A stretch of DNA of 64,000 bases, taken from positions 248,001-312,000 of the forward strand of contig NZ_PGTC01000017.1 in the NCBI RefSeq assembly GCF_002786295.1, read 5' to 3'. Source of the stretch: Pseudooceanicola marinus. GTDB lineage: Bacteria; Pseudomonadota; Alphaproteobacteria; Rhodobacterales; Rhodobacteraceae. Shown here piece after piece: positions 8,344 to 16,930 of this stretch. Position 1 is the stretch's first letter; each line of letters begins with the position of its first letter. The notes under the pieces were generated by a model. That model was not told the DNA's origin, did no database searches, and saw only the letters and a program-made list of their open reading frames with translations. A program made the translations under genes and the position numbers.

Positions 8344-9627
8344 TCAGAATCCGCTGACGCCCGGCAGCCAGGTCGACAGGATCGGCACGAAGGTGATCAG
8401 CATCAACGCCCCGAAAAGCGCGACGAAGAAGGGCGGCATTTCCCGGATCAGTGCCGAGGGTTTCAGCTTCACCGTCGAGGAGACGACGAAGATCAGGCTG
8501 CCCACGGGCGGGGTTGTCAGGCCGAGCGTCAGATTGACGATGACGATGATGGCGAAATGGTTCGCGTCGATGCCAAGCGCCAAGGCGATCGGCGCCAGGA
8601 TCGGCACCAGGATCATCACGCCGGGCAGCGGATCCATGAACAGGCCGAAGATCAGCAGCAGCAGGTTGACGGCCAGCAGGAAAACGATCGGTGACAGGTC
8701 CCAGGCGATGATCGTCTCGGCCAGGAACTGCGGCACGCCCTCGATGATCAGTACCCAGGCGAAGGCCCGCGCGGCCCCCAGGATCAGCAGCACGGCAGTG
8801 GCCGTCAGCGCCGCGCGCAGCACGATCTGCGGCAGGTCGCGCAGGCGCAGCGAGCGGTAGACGAACATGCCCACGACCAGCGCGTAGAAGACGGCGATCA
8901 CCGAGGCCTCGGTCGGGGTGAAGATGCCGAAACGGATGCCGCCGACGATCAGCACGATCAGCAGCAGCGCGGGGATGGCATAGACGAAGATGCGGAAGAT
9001 CTCGGCCAGGCCGGGCATCGGTGCGCCGCTGACATAGCCGCGGCGGTGGCTGACATAGCCGTTGGCCACCAGCACCAGAAGGGTGATCAGCACGCCCGGC
9101 AGGACGCCCGCCATGAACAGCGACCCGACGGAGACCTCCTGGTCCTGCATGGCGTAGATGATCATGGTGATCGACGGCGGAATGATCGGCCCCACGACGG
9201 AGCTGGCGATGGTCAGCGCGCCCGCATAGCTGCGGTCATAGCCGCCCTTTTCCATCATGCGGATCATCATCGAGCCGGGCCCCGCTGCATCGGCCAGGGC
9301 CGAGCCGGAGATGCCCGCGAACATGGCCGAGCTGACCACGTTGGCGTGGCCCAGACCGCCCTTCAGATGGCCGACCAGCGATTGCGCCAGGCGCAGCAGC
9401 GCCATGGTCACGGCGCCGCCGGTCATGATCTCGGCCGCGAGGATGAAGAAGGGCACGGCCAGCAGCGGGAAGCTGTCGAGGCCCGAAAACATCTCCTTCA
9501 CCACCACCAGGTTGGGATAGGAGGAGCCGAAGCTGAGCGCGACGAAAACCGCGATGGACATGGCGAAGGCCACGGGCAGGCCGAGCGCCAGCAGGATGAA
9601 CAGCGCGGGAAAGAGGATCTCAGCCAT
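8344..9627 (-). CDS. dctM: TRAP transporter large permease subunit DctM
   Basis: This 427-residue protein is hydrophobic throughout, with about 12 membrane segments and DctM features such as the FAGISGSALADAAGPG region near residue 110 and IPPSITMIIYA. DctM is the sodium-coupled transport subunit of TRAP importers. Its start overlaps the end of dctQ by 8 bases, so the two are translationally coupled. The start at 9627 (MAEILF) is preferred over upstream in-frame starts because these lie deep inside dctQ. It is the last gene of a unit that begins with two dehydrogenases, suggesting import of an organic acid they oxidise. Confidence 0.93.
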   Translation of the reverse strand: MAEILFPALFILLALGLPVAFAMSIAVFVALSFGSSYPNLVVVKEMFSGLDSFPLLAVPFFILAAEIMTGGAVTMALLRLAQSLVGHLKGGLGHANVVSSAMFAGISGSALADAAGPGSMMIRMMEKGGYDRSYAGALTIASSVVGPIIPPSITMIIYAMQDQEVSVGSLFMAGVLPGVLITLLVLVANGYVSHRRGYVSGAPMPGLAEIFRIFVYAIPALLLIVLIVGGIRFGIFTPTEASVIAVFYALVVGMFVYRSLRLRDLPQIVLRAALTATAVLLILGAARAFAWVLIIEGVPQFLAETIIAWDLSPIVFLLAVNLLLLIFGLFMDPLPGVMILVPILAPIALALGIDANHFAIIVIVNLTLGLTTPPVGSLIFVVSSTVKLKPSALIREMPPFFVALFGALMLITFVPILSTWLPGVSGF

Positions 9628-10147
9628 TGGCGCCCCCGGGAAGGGAGGCCTCGCCGGCCTCCTCGTCTTCAAGATGCTTGTAGGCGCCCGCCGTGATGAA
9701 GGGATGCGCAATCAGCAGCAGGTGCAGGATCATCAGGCCGAAGCCCACTGGCATGGCGGCATAGATATAGAGGAACGGCAGGCGCAGCGCCGGCGTCACC
9801 TGGTATTGCATCCGCTGGGCGTATTGCATCCCCACCCAGACCATGAAGCCGAAGAAGATCAGCAGGCCCAGCACCAGCAGGCCGCGCAGGATCTTCTGGC
9901 CCATCTGGGGCAGCGCATCCTGCAGATTGGTAATGGCCACATGGCCGCCGGTGCGCAGCACCAGCCCCGCCCCGCTGAAGGTCATCCAGATCATCAGGTA
10001 GCGCGCCGCCTCGTCCGCCCAGGGCAGAGAATGGCCCGTCAGGTAGCGCAGCGAGATGTTGGCGCCGACGATCACCGTCATCGCGGTCAGCATCAGGATC
10101 AGCGCCCAGCCGTTGAGGGCGACGAAGATATGTTCCAGCTTCTTCAC
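9620..10147 (-). CDS. dctQ: TRAP transporter small permease subunit DctQ
   Basis: This 175-residue protein has four predicted membrane helices and the DctQ motif region around ISLRYLTGHSLPWADEAARYLMIW (about residues 30-55), where the Arg and the W-x-x-E segment are typical. DctQ is the small membrane subunit that pairs with DctM and assists delivery of substrate from the periplasmic DctP. It overlaps dctM by 8 bases and follows dctP after about 50 bases that contain a strong hairpin, an arrangement expected to give more binding protein than permease. Confidence 0.92.
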   Translation of the reverse strand: MKKLEHIFVALNGWALILMLTAMTVIVGANISLRYLTGHSLPWADEAARYLMIWMTFSGAGLVLRTGGHVAITNLQDALPQMGQKILRGLLVLGLLIFFGFMVWVGMQYAQRMQYQVTPALRLPFLYIYAAMPVGFGLMILHLLLIAHPFITAGAYKHLEDEEAGEASLPGGANG

Positions 10148-10168
10148 AGGGGGCCTCGGGCAGAGATG

Positions 10169-10192
10169 CCGGCGCCCCGGAGGGCGCCGGCG
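10169..10192 (-). terminator. Intercistronic hairpin between dctP and dctQ
   Basis: A perfect 9- to 10-bp stem (GCCGGCGCC with GGCGCCGGC) with a 4-base loop lies between dctP and dctQ and has no U-tract. It is more likely to stabilise the upstream dctP mRNA or attenuate the permease genes than to stop all transcription. Confidence 0.55.
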
Positions 10193-10199
10193 ATCAGGG

Positions 10200-11180
10200 T
10201 TACTCGTAGTTCACGATCGACTGGACCAGGTCCTCGCCGTAGGTTTCGTAGTAGCCTTCGTAGGCGGCTTCGATGGAGGCCTGGAACGCGGCCTTTTCCT
10301 CGGCCGACAGCTCGTTCACTTCCATGCCGCGTTCCTTCAGCGTCTCGACGCCGGAGGTTTCGACCTCATCGACGAAGCCGCGCATCGCGGCGCCGGCCTC
10401 GACCGCAGCCTTGTCGAACGCGGCTTTCTGGTCGTCATCCAGGCCTTCCCAGAAGGGACGCGACACCAGGATCATGGCGGGCGAATAGACGTGGCCCGAC
10501 AGGGTCAGATACTTCTGCACCTCGTTCAGCTTCACCGAGACGATCACCGACAGCGGGTTTTCCTGACCGTCGATCACGCCCTGCTGCAGCGAGGAGATCA
10601 CCTCGGGCCAGGCCATCGGGGTCGGCGCCGCGCCCATGGCGTTGAAGGCCGCCAGGTGCACCGGGTTTTCCATCGTGCGGATCTTAAGCCCGGCCACGTC
10701 CTCGGGGGTGTGGATCGGGTTGCGGTTGTTGGTGATGTGGCGGAAACCCTGTTCGCCCCAGGCCAGCCCGTGCAGGCCGACGTCGTCGAACTTGGCCAGG
10801 ATCTCCTGGCCGATCGGGCCGTCCAGCACGCCGCGCGCGTGGTCGAAGCCGCTGAACAGGAAGGGAATGTCGAAGACACCGGTTTCCGGGACGAAGTTGG
10901 CCAGGGTGCCCGAGGACACGATGGTCGCCTCGATGGTGCCCAGTTGCAGGCCCTCGATCACTTCACGCTCGCCGCCCAGGCCGGAGGACGGGAAATGGGT
11001 GAAGGTGAAATCGTCGCCGGTCTCTTCCAGCACCACCTCTTCGAAGGTGGCCGCGGCGACGCCATAGTGGCTGTCTTCCGCCAGGGCGTAGCCGATCTTC
11101 ACCTCGGTCTGGGCCGCAGCCGGCAGGGCGAAGGCAACAAGGGCGCTGGTGGCAAGCAGCCCGCGGGTCACGATGGTCAT
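10200..11180 (-). CDS. dctP: TRAP transporter periplasmic solute-binding protein DctP
   Basis: This 326-residue protein begins with a Sec signal peptide (about 23 residues ending PAAAQ) and has the DctP fold signatures, including NRNPIHTPEDVAGLKIRT near residue 140-157, where the conserved Arg contacts a substrate carboxylate, and the W-P-E region after it. It delivers an organic acid to DctQM. The ATG at 11180 has a clean GGAGG ribosome site; the open frame extends further upstream without one. It follows the dehydrogenase-like gene by about 100 bases. The ligand is not identifiable, but the neighbouring aldehyde and hydroxyacid dehydrogenases point to a carboxylate or hydroxycarboxylate. 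Confidence 0.92.
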   Translation of the reverse strand: MTIVTRGLLATSALVAFALPAAAQTEVKIGYALAEDSHYGVAAATFEEVVLEETGDDFTFTHFPSSGLGGEREVIEGLQLGTIEATIVSSGTLANFVPETGVFDIPFLFSGFDHARGVLDGPIGQEILAKFDDVGLHGLAWGEQGFRHITNNRNPIHTPEDVAGLKIRTMENPVHLAAFNAMGAAPTPMAWPEVISSLQQGVIDGQENPLSVIVSVKLNEVQKYLTLSGHVYSPAMILVSRPFWEGLDDDQKAAFDKAAVEAGAAMRGFVDEVETSGVETLKERGMEVNELSAEEKAAFQASIEAAYEGYYETYGEDLVQSIVNYE

Positions 11181-11280
11181 TGGGTTTCCTCCCTTGGAAC
11201 TCTGCTCTGCAGCGCCCGGACGGGCGCCGCAGATCCGACGGGATACGTACCACACCGGACGGCGAGGAAAACCCCGCCGT

Positions 11281-12162
11281 TCAGGTTTTCGGCAACTTTC
11301 GAAAGAATTTTACAAGCTCCGGGACATAGGCTTGCGCGTGGCCCGCCTCCACGGTTGCAGAAAGTGCCGAGGAAATGCCATCCGCGATGGTCTGCTGGGC
11401 GCCCGCCGCCTCGGACATGGCACGGTAATAGTCGATGTCCTTCTGCGCGTTGGCCACGGCGAAGGGCAGCGCGTCACGGTTGCCCTCAGTAATATAGGGC
11501 GCCAGGCGGTCCAGCGCAGCGGAGGCGCCGCCGCCGGTGGCCAGGACATTGACGAAGGCCTGCGGGTCGACGCCCGCATCCGCGGCCTGGGCCGCGGCTT
11601 CGGCCAGCAGGGTCATGAAGCCCACCGAGACGTAGTTGTGCAGCAGCTTCATCCGGTGGCCGTGGCCGAGGGGGCCGACGTGCTCCACCGCCTCGGTGAA
11701 GGAGGCCAGCACGGGGCGCACCTGCTCCAGCACCTCGGCCTCGCCGCCGACCAGCAGGTTCAGCGTGCCGGCATGGGCATGGGTCGCTGTGCGCGTCATC
11801 GGCGCGTCCAGGTAGTGGGCGCCGGCCTTGGCAACGATCTCGCCCATGCGCTGCGTCGACTCGGGCAGCGCGGTGGAGCAATCGACGACCACGGCGCCGG
11901 GTTTCAGCGCCTCGACCAGACCGTCCTTGCCGCTGACGATGGCCTCAACCTGGGGCGAGCCGGTCACGCAGAGGATGATGACATCAGACACAGCGGCCAC
12001 CTCGGCCGGCGTGGCGCAGGGCGTGGCGCCCAGCCCGGTGATCTCGTCCACCGGCTGATTGCCCGGGTGATCCAGGAAACTCAGGGGGAAGCCGCCGCGC
12101 CCCAGGACGTTGCGGGCGATGCCATGGCCCATGAGGCCGACGCCGATGATACCGACATGCAT
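11281..12162 (-). CDS. NAD(P)-dependent oxidoreductase, 3-hydroxyisobutyrate dehydrogenase family
   Basis: This 293-residue protein has an N-terminal Rossmann dinucleotide site GVGLMGHG (about residues 6-13), the middle DAPMTR substrate-binding motif (family consensus D-A-P-V-S-G) and the catalytic lysine in HRMKLLHNY (near residue 166), followed by the all-helical C-terminal domain. Members oxidise beta-hydroxyacids such as 3-hydroxyisobutyrate, tartronate semialdehyde or related compounds. The DAPMTR variant differs from the classical G after S, which may reflect a different substrate. The start at ATG 12162 follows a GAGGAG site. It lies between an aldehyde dehydrogenase and a TRAP importer on the same strand, so it likely acts on the imported acid. 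Confidence 0.88.
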   Translation of the reverse strand: MHVGIIGVGLMGHGIARNVLGRGGFPLSFLDHPGNQPVDEITGLGATPCATPAEVAAVSDVIILCVTGSPQVEAIVSGKDGLVEALKPGAVVVDCSTALPESTQRMGEIVAKAGAHYLDAPMTRTATHAHAGTLNLLVGGEAEVLEQVRPVLASFTEAVEHVGPLGHGHRMKLLHNYVSVGFMTLLAEAAAQAADAGVDPQAFVNVLATGGGASAALDRLAPYITEGNRDALPFAVANAQKDIDYYRAMSEAAGAQQTIADGISSALSATVEAGHAQAYVPELVKFFRKLPKT

Positions 12163-12319
12163 GTGATTTCTCCTCGTTCTGGCGCGGGTCCCCTGGAGCG
12201 TCCCGGGGCCGGCGCGATCGGGGGCGCGCCCCTCCGGCCCGCCCCCTGCTGTCTTGCGGCAGGGCGATCCCCCTGCCCCTGCCTGGATCCCGGCGCGCGC
12301 AGGCGCGCCGGGGCTGCGA

Positions 12320-13807
12320 TCAGTCCGCGTTGATCCAGATCGCCTTGGTATCCAGGTATTCCTCCACGTGCTGCAGCCCGCCTTCGCGGCCATAGCCCGA
12401 CATCTTCATGCCGCCGAAGGGCACGGCGGGGTCGATGGCGTGGTACATGTTCACCCAGACCGACCCGGCCTTCAGCCGGTGCGCCAGCTTGTGCGCGGTG
12501 CCCAGATGGGTCGAGAAGATCCCGGCGGCCAGGCCGTAGGGCGTGGCATTGGCGCGTTCCACCACCTCGTCCAGCGTATCGAAGGGCATCGCGGAGATGA
12601 CGGGGCCGAAGATTTCCTCGCGCGCGATGGTCATCTCGTCCGTCACGCCGCCGAAGACCGTCGGGTGGAAGAAGTGGCCGCCGGCGAAGTCGTCGCCCGC
12701 AACACGGTTCCCGCCCGTCAGGATCTCGGCGCCCTCGTTCGGGCCGACCGACAGGTAGCCCTCGATCCGTTCCGCCTGGCGGGCGGAGATGATCGGGCCG
12801 ATATCGGTGCCTTCCTGGATGCCGTGGCCGATGCGCAGGTTCGCGGCATAATCGGCGACGCGGCGGGTGAACTCGTCATGGATCTCGCGCGCCACGAAGA
12901 GGCGCGATCCCGCGATGCAGATCTGGCCCGAGTTGGCGAAGACGGCCATGGCGGCGACCGGAACGGCCTTCTCGATGTCAGCATCGCGGCAGACGATGAC
13001 GGGCGACTTGCCGCCCAGTTCCAGCGAGACGTGCTTCAGGTTGCCGGTGGCGGCGCGGGCGATGGCCTGGCCCGTGGCGGTCGAACCGGTGAAGACGATC
13101 TTGTCGACGCCCGGGTGTTCCGCCAGGGCCGCCCCCGCGTCCACGCCGTAGCCGGTGACGATGTTCAGCACCCCGTCGGGCAGGCCGCATTCCTGCATGA
13201 TCCGCGCGATCATCAGCACGGTCAGCGAGGCCTCCTCGGAGGGTTTCAGCACCACGGTACAGCCCGTGGCGATGGCCGGCGCGATCTTCCAGATCGAGCC
13301 CGCGATCGGCGCGTTCCAAGGGATGATCGCGCCGACGACGCCGATGGGTTCGCGCACGGTCTGGGAATAGATCTCTCCGGGGAAGGAGTTGCCGATGGTC
13401 TGGCCGTGGATCGACACCGCCTGGCCCGCGTAGAAGCGCAGCATCCCCAGCACCCGGCGGCTGTTGCCCAGGGTCCGCTGGATCGGCATGCCCATGTCGA
13501 GCGTATCCGACAGGCACAGGCGTTCCCATTCGGACTCGAACTTTTCGGCGATCTTCAGCAGCAGGTTCTGACGCTCGAAGGGGGTCCAGTTGGCCCATGG
13601 GCCCTCGAAGGCGGTGCGCGCGGCCTTCACCGCCGCGTCGATGTCGGCCTTGCTGCCCTTGGGCACGGTGGCCAGCAGGGTGCCGTCGGCGGGGTTGCGG
13701 GCGTCGAAGGTCTCGCCCGTCTGCGCCTCGACCCATTTGCCGTCAATGAACATCGGGCGGAAGCCGCCGTCGTAAAGCTCTGCTGCCGCAGTGGTCCAGT
13801 CTTTCAT
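12320..13807 (-). CDS. NAD(P)-dependent aldehyde dehydrogenase
   Basis: This 495-residue protein is a full-length ALDH superfamily member. The catalytic residues are visible: Glu263 in LELGGKSP and nucleophile Cys297 in NSGQICIAGSR, with PWNAP and the FTGST cofactor motif (about 239-243) in order. It oxidises an aldehyde to the acid with NAD(P)+. It is the first gene of a same-strand series with the hydroxyacid dehydrogenase and the TRAP importer, with gaps of 157 and 100 bases. The phenylacetaldehyde/betaine-type family alone does not identify the substrate. The start is the ATG at 13807, matching the usual family N-terminus. Confidence 0.92.
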   Translation of the reverse strand: MKDWTTAAAELYDGGFRPMFIDGKWVEAQTGETFDARNPADGTLLATVPKGSKADIDAAVKAARTAFEGPWANWTPFERQNLLLKIAEKFESEWERLCLSDTLDMGMPIQRTLGNSRRVLGMLRFYAGQAVSIHGQTIGNSFPGEIYSQTVREPIGVVGAIIPWNAPIAGSIWKIAPAIATGCTVVLKPSEEASLTVLMIARIMQECGLPDGVLNIVTGYGVDAGAALAEHPGVDKIVFTGSTATGQAIARAATGNLKHVSLELGGKSPVIVCRDADIEKAVPVAAMAVFANSGQICIAGSRLFVAREIHDEFTRRVADYAANLRIGHGIQEGTDIGPIISARQAERIEGYLSVGPNEGAEILTGGNRVAGDDFAGGHFFHPTVFGGVTDEMTIAREEIFGPVISAMPFDTLDEVVERANATPYGLAAGIFSTHLGTAHKLAHRLKAGSVWVNMYHAIDPAVPFGGMKMSGYGREGGLQHVEEYLDTKAIWINAD

Positions 13808-13968
13808 CGTCTTTCCTTCCGTCTCGCGACGCGCCCGGCGTGCAGGCGCCCCGCCGACGGACGCCGGACGGGGTCGTATGCACACGGGCATTCTCCGCGT
13901 CATCTCTAAGCAGAGCGGCGGCGGATTGACCAGAGCAAAGCGGGCGCCCTGCCCGACCGCCCTGCCCC

Positions 13969-14802
13969 TCAGCCGCGCGCGGCGCGCCAGGCGGCCAGGG
14001 CCTCGGGCTCGTCGGTCTGGAACACCGTCACCCCGGCCGCCATCAGCGCGCCCCAGATGCCATCGGGGTCGACCAGCGCCGCCGCGTCGGTCAGCCCGCA
14101 TTGCGCGACCGGCGTCAGCGTGTTGACCCACAGGGTCAGCCCCGCGGCCTCAAACGCGGCGCGGTTGTCGGCTATGGTAGACAGCGCGTTGAACTCGGTC
14201 TCGACGATGCGGGCACCGGTGCGGGCCAGGCGGGCGATGTGCTGGGCCACCGTGTCGGCGGTGAACCGGGTCATCGGCATGACCATCACGCCGTACTGCG
14301 CCTCCAGCGCGGCCAGGCGTTCAGCGTCGGCATCGCTGTGCAGGGGGATTTTGATATCGACGTAATCCTGCATCCCGGCGGCGGCGATGGCGGCGCCTGC
14401 GGCCTCCATGTTCTGGGCGGGCGATTTCACGTCCACGTCCAGGTAGATGCGCCCGTGCGCGGCCTCCAGCGCCTCTTTCAGCGTGGGGATCCGGTGCGCG
14501 GTCGGCGCCGCATCGCCCTGCCCGTCGCCCGCGCGCAGCGCCAGCGCGCGCAACTCGGTCCAGCTCAGCGACTGGGCCAGCGCAGCCTCCCCGGTCATCC
14601 GCGTCAGCGTCTCGTCATGCATCAGGAACAGCACGCCGTCCGCGCTGCATTGAACGTCGATCTCGACCACCTCATAGCCCGCCTCGGCGGCCCGAAGGAT
14701 GGAGGCCACGCTGTTTTCCGGCGCCAGATGCCAGGCGCCCCGGTGGGCGACGATGGCCGGGCGCAGCGGCAGGTCGGACACGAAATCACGATAGGTTTTC
14801 AC
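13969..14802 (-). CDS. Glycerophosphodiester phosphodiesterase (GDPD, UgpQ-like)
   Basis: This 277-residue protein shows the GDPD catalytic set: AHRG (His20-Arg21), PEN (28-30), the metal pair Glu47 and Asp49, and His62 in MHDETL. It hydrolyses glycerophosphodiesters to sn-glycerol-3-phosphate and an alcohol. No signal peptide is seen, so it should work in the cytoplasm on imported substrate, like UgpQ. It lies about 40 bases after the EEP-fold phosphoesterase gene and closes an operon that starts with an ABC importer, which supports a role in scavenging phosphodiesters. Confidence 0.92.
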   Translation of the reverse strand: MKTYRDFVSDLPLRPAIVAHRGAWHLAPENSVASILRAAEAGYEVVEIDVQCSADGVLFLMHDETLTRMTGEAALAQSLSWTELRALALRAGDGQGDAAPTAHRIPTLKEALEAAHGRIYLDVDVKSPAQNMEAAGAAIAAAGMQDYVDIKIPLHSDADAERLAALEAQYGVMVMPMTRFTADTVAQHIARLARTGARIVETEFNALSTIADNRAAFEAAGLTLWVNTLTPVAQCGLTDAAALVDPDGIWGALMAAGVTVFQTDEPEALAAWRAARG

Positions 14803-14844
14803 GGGCTTTTGCTTTCGATGGAAGAAATGGAAGCGGGCGGCGGA

Positions 14845-15705
14845 TCAGCCCAGCGTGACCCAGAGGGGCCAGTGGTCCGAGCCGGTGGAGTCGGTGTCGA
14901 TCCGCGCGGCGCGCACCTGCGGCGCCAGATCGGGCGTCAGCAGGCAATGGTCGATCCGCGTGCCGCCCTTCAGTGTGGTCGCACCGGACGCCTCGGGCTG
15001 ACCGGCGGCGACCCAGGCGTCGACGAGCCCGTCGCGCGGACAGAGGCGGCCATGGCGCGGCACCACGGGGCCGCAGAGCGCGGCGTACTCCGCGCTGTCG
15101 TGGGTGAAATTCAGATCACCCATAAGGATGGCGGCGGCGGGCATGGGCGGCTCGGTCTCCTCGATCCAGCCGCTGTCAGGGTCGGGATGACCGCCGCACC
15201 AGGCGCCCCCCTCGGCGGGCGCGCGGGCCAGGATGGCGCGGATCGCCTCCACCTGCGGCAGGCGCGTGGCGGCGCCCAGATGGCTGAGGTGGGCGGAATA
15301 GAACCGGATGGGGCCGCGGGGCGTGGCAATCACCGCCTCCAGCATCCCCTGCTGGATCGAATGATGCAGCCGGTCGCCCCATTTCGGCAGCAGGTGGTTG
15401 CGGCTGGACAGGATCCGCCAGCGTGACAGGATCATCGTGCCGAACTGCTTGCGGCGAGAGATCACACGGGTGCCGTCATCCTGACTGGCATCCATGTCTA
15501 GGTTCGCCCCGTAGACCCAGTGGTGACGCGGCAGCGCATCGGCCAGCACCTCGGGCCCGTCGACCATGCCCGAGCGGCGCCAGAAACGATCGACCTCCTG
15601 CAGGGCGATCACGTCGGCACCCGCGACCTCACCGGCGATGCGGGCCAGGTCGTAGCGGCCATCGGCGCCCAGACCGTATTGGATGTTGTAGGTGACAAGA
15701 TTCAC
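14845..15705 (-). CDS. Endonuclease/exonuclease/phosphatase (EEP) family protein
   Basis: This ~286-residue protein has the EEP/DNase I-like fold: Asn7 in VTYNIQYG, metal-binding Glu37 in LQEVD, MGDLNF in the middle, and the terminal GSDHWPL with the catalytic His. The family includes phosphodiesterases, inositol-phosphate phosphatases and nucleases. I start it at GTG 15705: the longer frame to 15759 would run through a hairpin terminator that lies upstream. It sits between the ABC binding-protein gene and the GDPD gene, so a phosphoester substrate brought in by the transporter is the best guess. No signal peptide is seen. Confidence 0.85.
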   Translation of the reverse strand: MNLVTYNIQYGLGADGRYDLARIAGEVAGADVIALQEVDRFWRRSGMVDGPEVLADALPRHHWVYGANLDMDASQDDGTRVISRRKQFGTMILSRWRILSSRNHLLPKWGDRLHHSIQQGMLEAVIATPRGPIRFYSAHLSHLGAATRLPQVEAIRAILARAPAEGGAWCGGHPDPDSGWIEETEPPMPAAAILMGDLNFTHDSAEYAALCGPVVPRHGRLCPRDGLVDAWVAAGQPEASGATTLKGGTRIDHCLLTPDLAPQVRAARIDTDSTGSDHWPLWVTLG

Positions 15706-15723
15706 GTTCGGGGTCCCGGAAGG

Positions 15724-15756
15724 AAAACGCCGCCCGAGCCAGGGACACGGGCGGCG
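15724..15756 (-). terminator. Terminator/attenuator after the ABC binding-protein gene
   Basis: On the minus strand a 9-bp stem CGCCGCCCG/CGGGCGGCG with an 11-base loop is followed by TTTT. It lies just after the binding-protein stop and before the EEP gene, so it probably lowers expression of the two downstream enzymes relative to the transporter. Confidence 0.65.
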
Positions 15757-15765
15757 CAAAGGGTC

Positions 15766-16878
15766 TTAGCGTTCGAGCGCGACGTGCTCGATGAAGGCCT
15801 GGCGAAGTTCGGTGTTGAACGGGTTGGCCGGCGAGCTGACGGCGCGGGCGCGCATGTCGTTGGGGATCAGCGCGTGGCTGTCGTCAGCAGCAGAATTCAT
15901 CGGCGCGGCGCCGAACACCTCGTTGAAGCGGGTCTGGGTTTCCGGGCTCGACACCCAGTTCAGGAAGACCAGCGCGGCGGCGGGATGCGGCGCGTTGGCG
16001 GGGATCACGTTGATGTTGCCACCGCCGGTCATGCCGAACTCGGGGATGTAGAACTTGATGCGGTCCGACACTTCCTTTTCGCCCTGCAGCTTGAACAGGT
16101 GGTCTTCCCAGGCAGGCACCAGGGCGAACTCGCGGTTCGACAGGCGGATCAGGCTGTCGGTGTTCGACGCGGTGATGACGTAGCCGTCGGTATGGTCGAG
16201 GAAGAAGTCCCAGGCCGGTTGCAGCGCATCCATCTTCTCCTCGGTGACCTCACCGGAGGTGAAGTCGGCGTCGGTCAGGTTGCGGGCGACATGGGTGAAG
16301 AACGAGGGGCCGGAGCCGCCGTTTTCGTAGTTGAAGCCGAAGCGGCCCGGGTTGGTCTCCCAGTAGGCGGCGAAGTCCTCGACACTCTGCGGCAGGTCGG
16401 CCTCGTCGATGGCCTCGGGGTCGTAGGCGATACCGGTCTGGTTGCCCCAGTAGGCCCAGCCGTAGCCCTGGCCGTCGAAGCCGCCAACCTCGGTGGTCAT
16501 GGTGCCGGCATTGGGCAGCACGTCATTCAGCGGACCGACGAGGTTTTCCTGCTTGAACAGCTCGATCCGGTCGGCGCCCATGGCCAGCAGATCGACGTCG
16601 CCGCGCTCGCGGCCGGTTTCGGCCAGCACCTTGTCGATGTTGCCCTCGTGGGTGCCCTCGGGGATCATCACCTCGATGCCGTATTCGGCGGTGAAGGCCT
16701 CGGCCAGTTCCCGGTAGCGCGGCTGGAAGTACCAGACGAACCAGTTGACCGAGCCTTCGTCCTTGGCCTGGGCGACGATGTCGTCCCAGGATTTGGACAG
16801 CAGGTCGTTCTGGTCCTGGGCCTGGACGCCGGAGGCCAGGCCAATGGCGGTGGCGGCGACAAGAAGTTTGCGAAGCAT
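15766..16878 (-). CDS. ABC transporter extracellular solute-binding protein (PotD/YnjB-like)
   Basis: This 370-residue protein begins with a Sec signal peptide (about 20 residues, ending VQAQ) and resembles family-1 binding proteins of the spermidine/putrescine-iron type, with the YGWAYWGNQTGIAYDPEAID segment near residue 145. It captures a solute in the periplasm for the two permeases encoded just upstream. Polyamine, thiamine and phospho-compound binders share this fold, so the ligand is uncertain; linkage to GDPD and an EEP phosphoesterase favours a phosphodiester. The ATG at 16878 has an AGAGGA site at good spacing. Confidence 0.88.
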   Translation of the reverse strand: MLRKLLVAATAIGLASGVQAQDQNDLLSKSWDDIVAQAKDEGSVNWFVWYFQPRYRELAEAFTAEYGIEVMIPEGTHEGNIDKVLAETGRERGDVDLLAMGADRIELFKQENLVGPLNDVLPNAGTMTTEVGGFDGQGYGWAYWGNQTGIAYDPEAIDEADLPQSVEDFAAYWETNPGRFGFNYENGGSGPSFFTHVARNLTDADFTSGEVTEEKMDALQPAWDFFLDHTDGYVITASNTDSLIRLSNREFALVPAWEDHLFKLQGEKEVSDRIKFYIPEFGMTGGGNINVIPANAPHPAAALVFLNWVSSPETQTRFNEVFGAAPMNSAADDSHALIPNDMRARAVSSPANPFNTELRQAFIEHVALER

Positions 16879-16930
16879 CAGAAAGGTCCTCTTCAGACGG
16901 TTTGATGAGATGTGGTGAAGGAGGCGGGGG

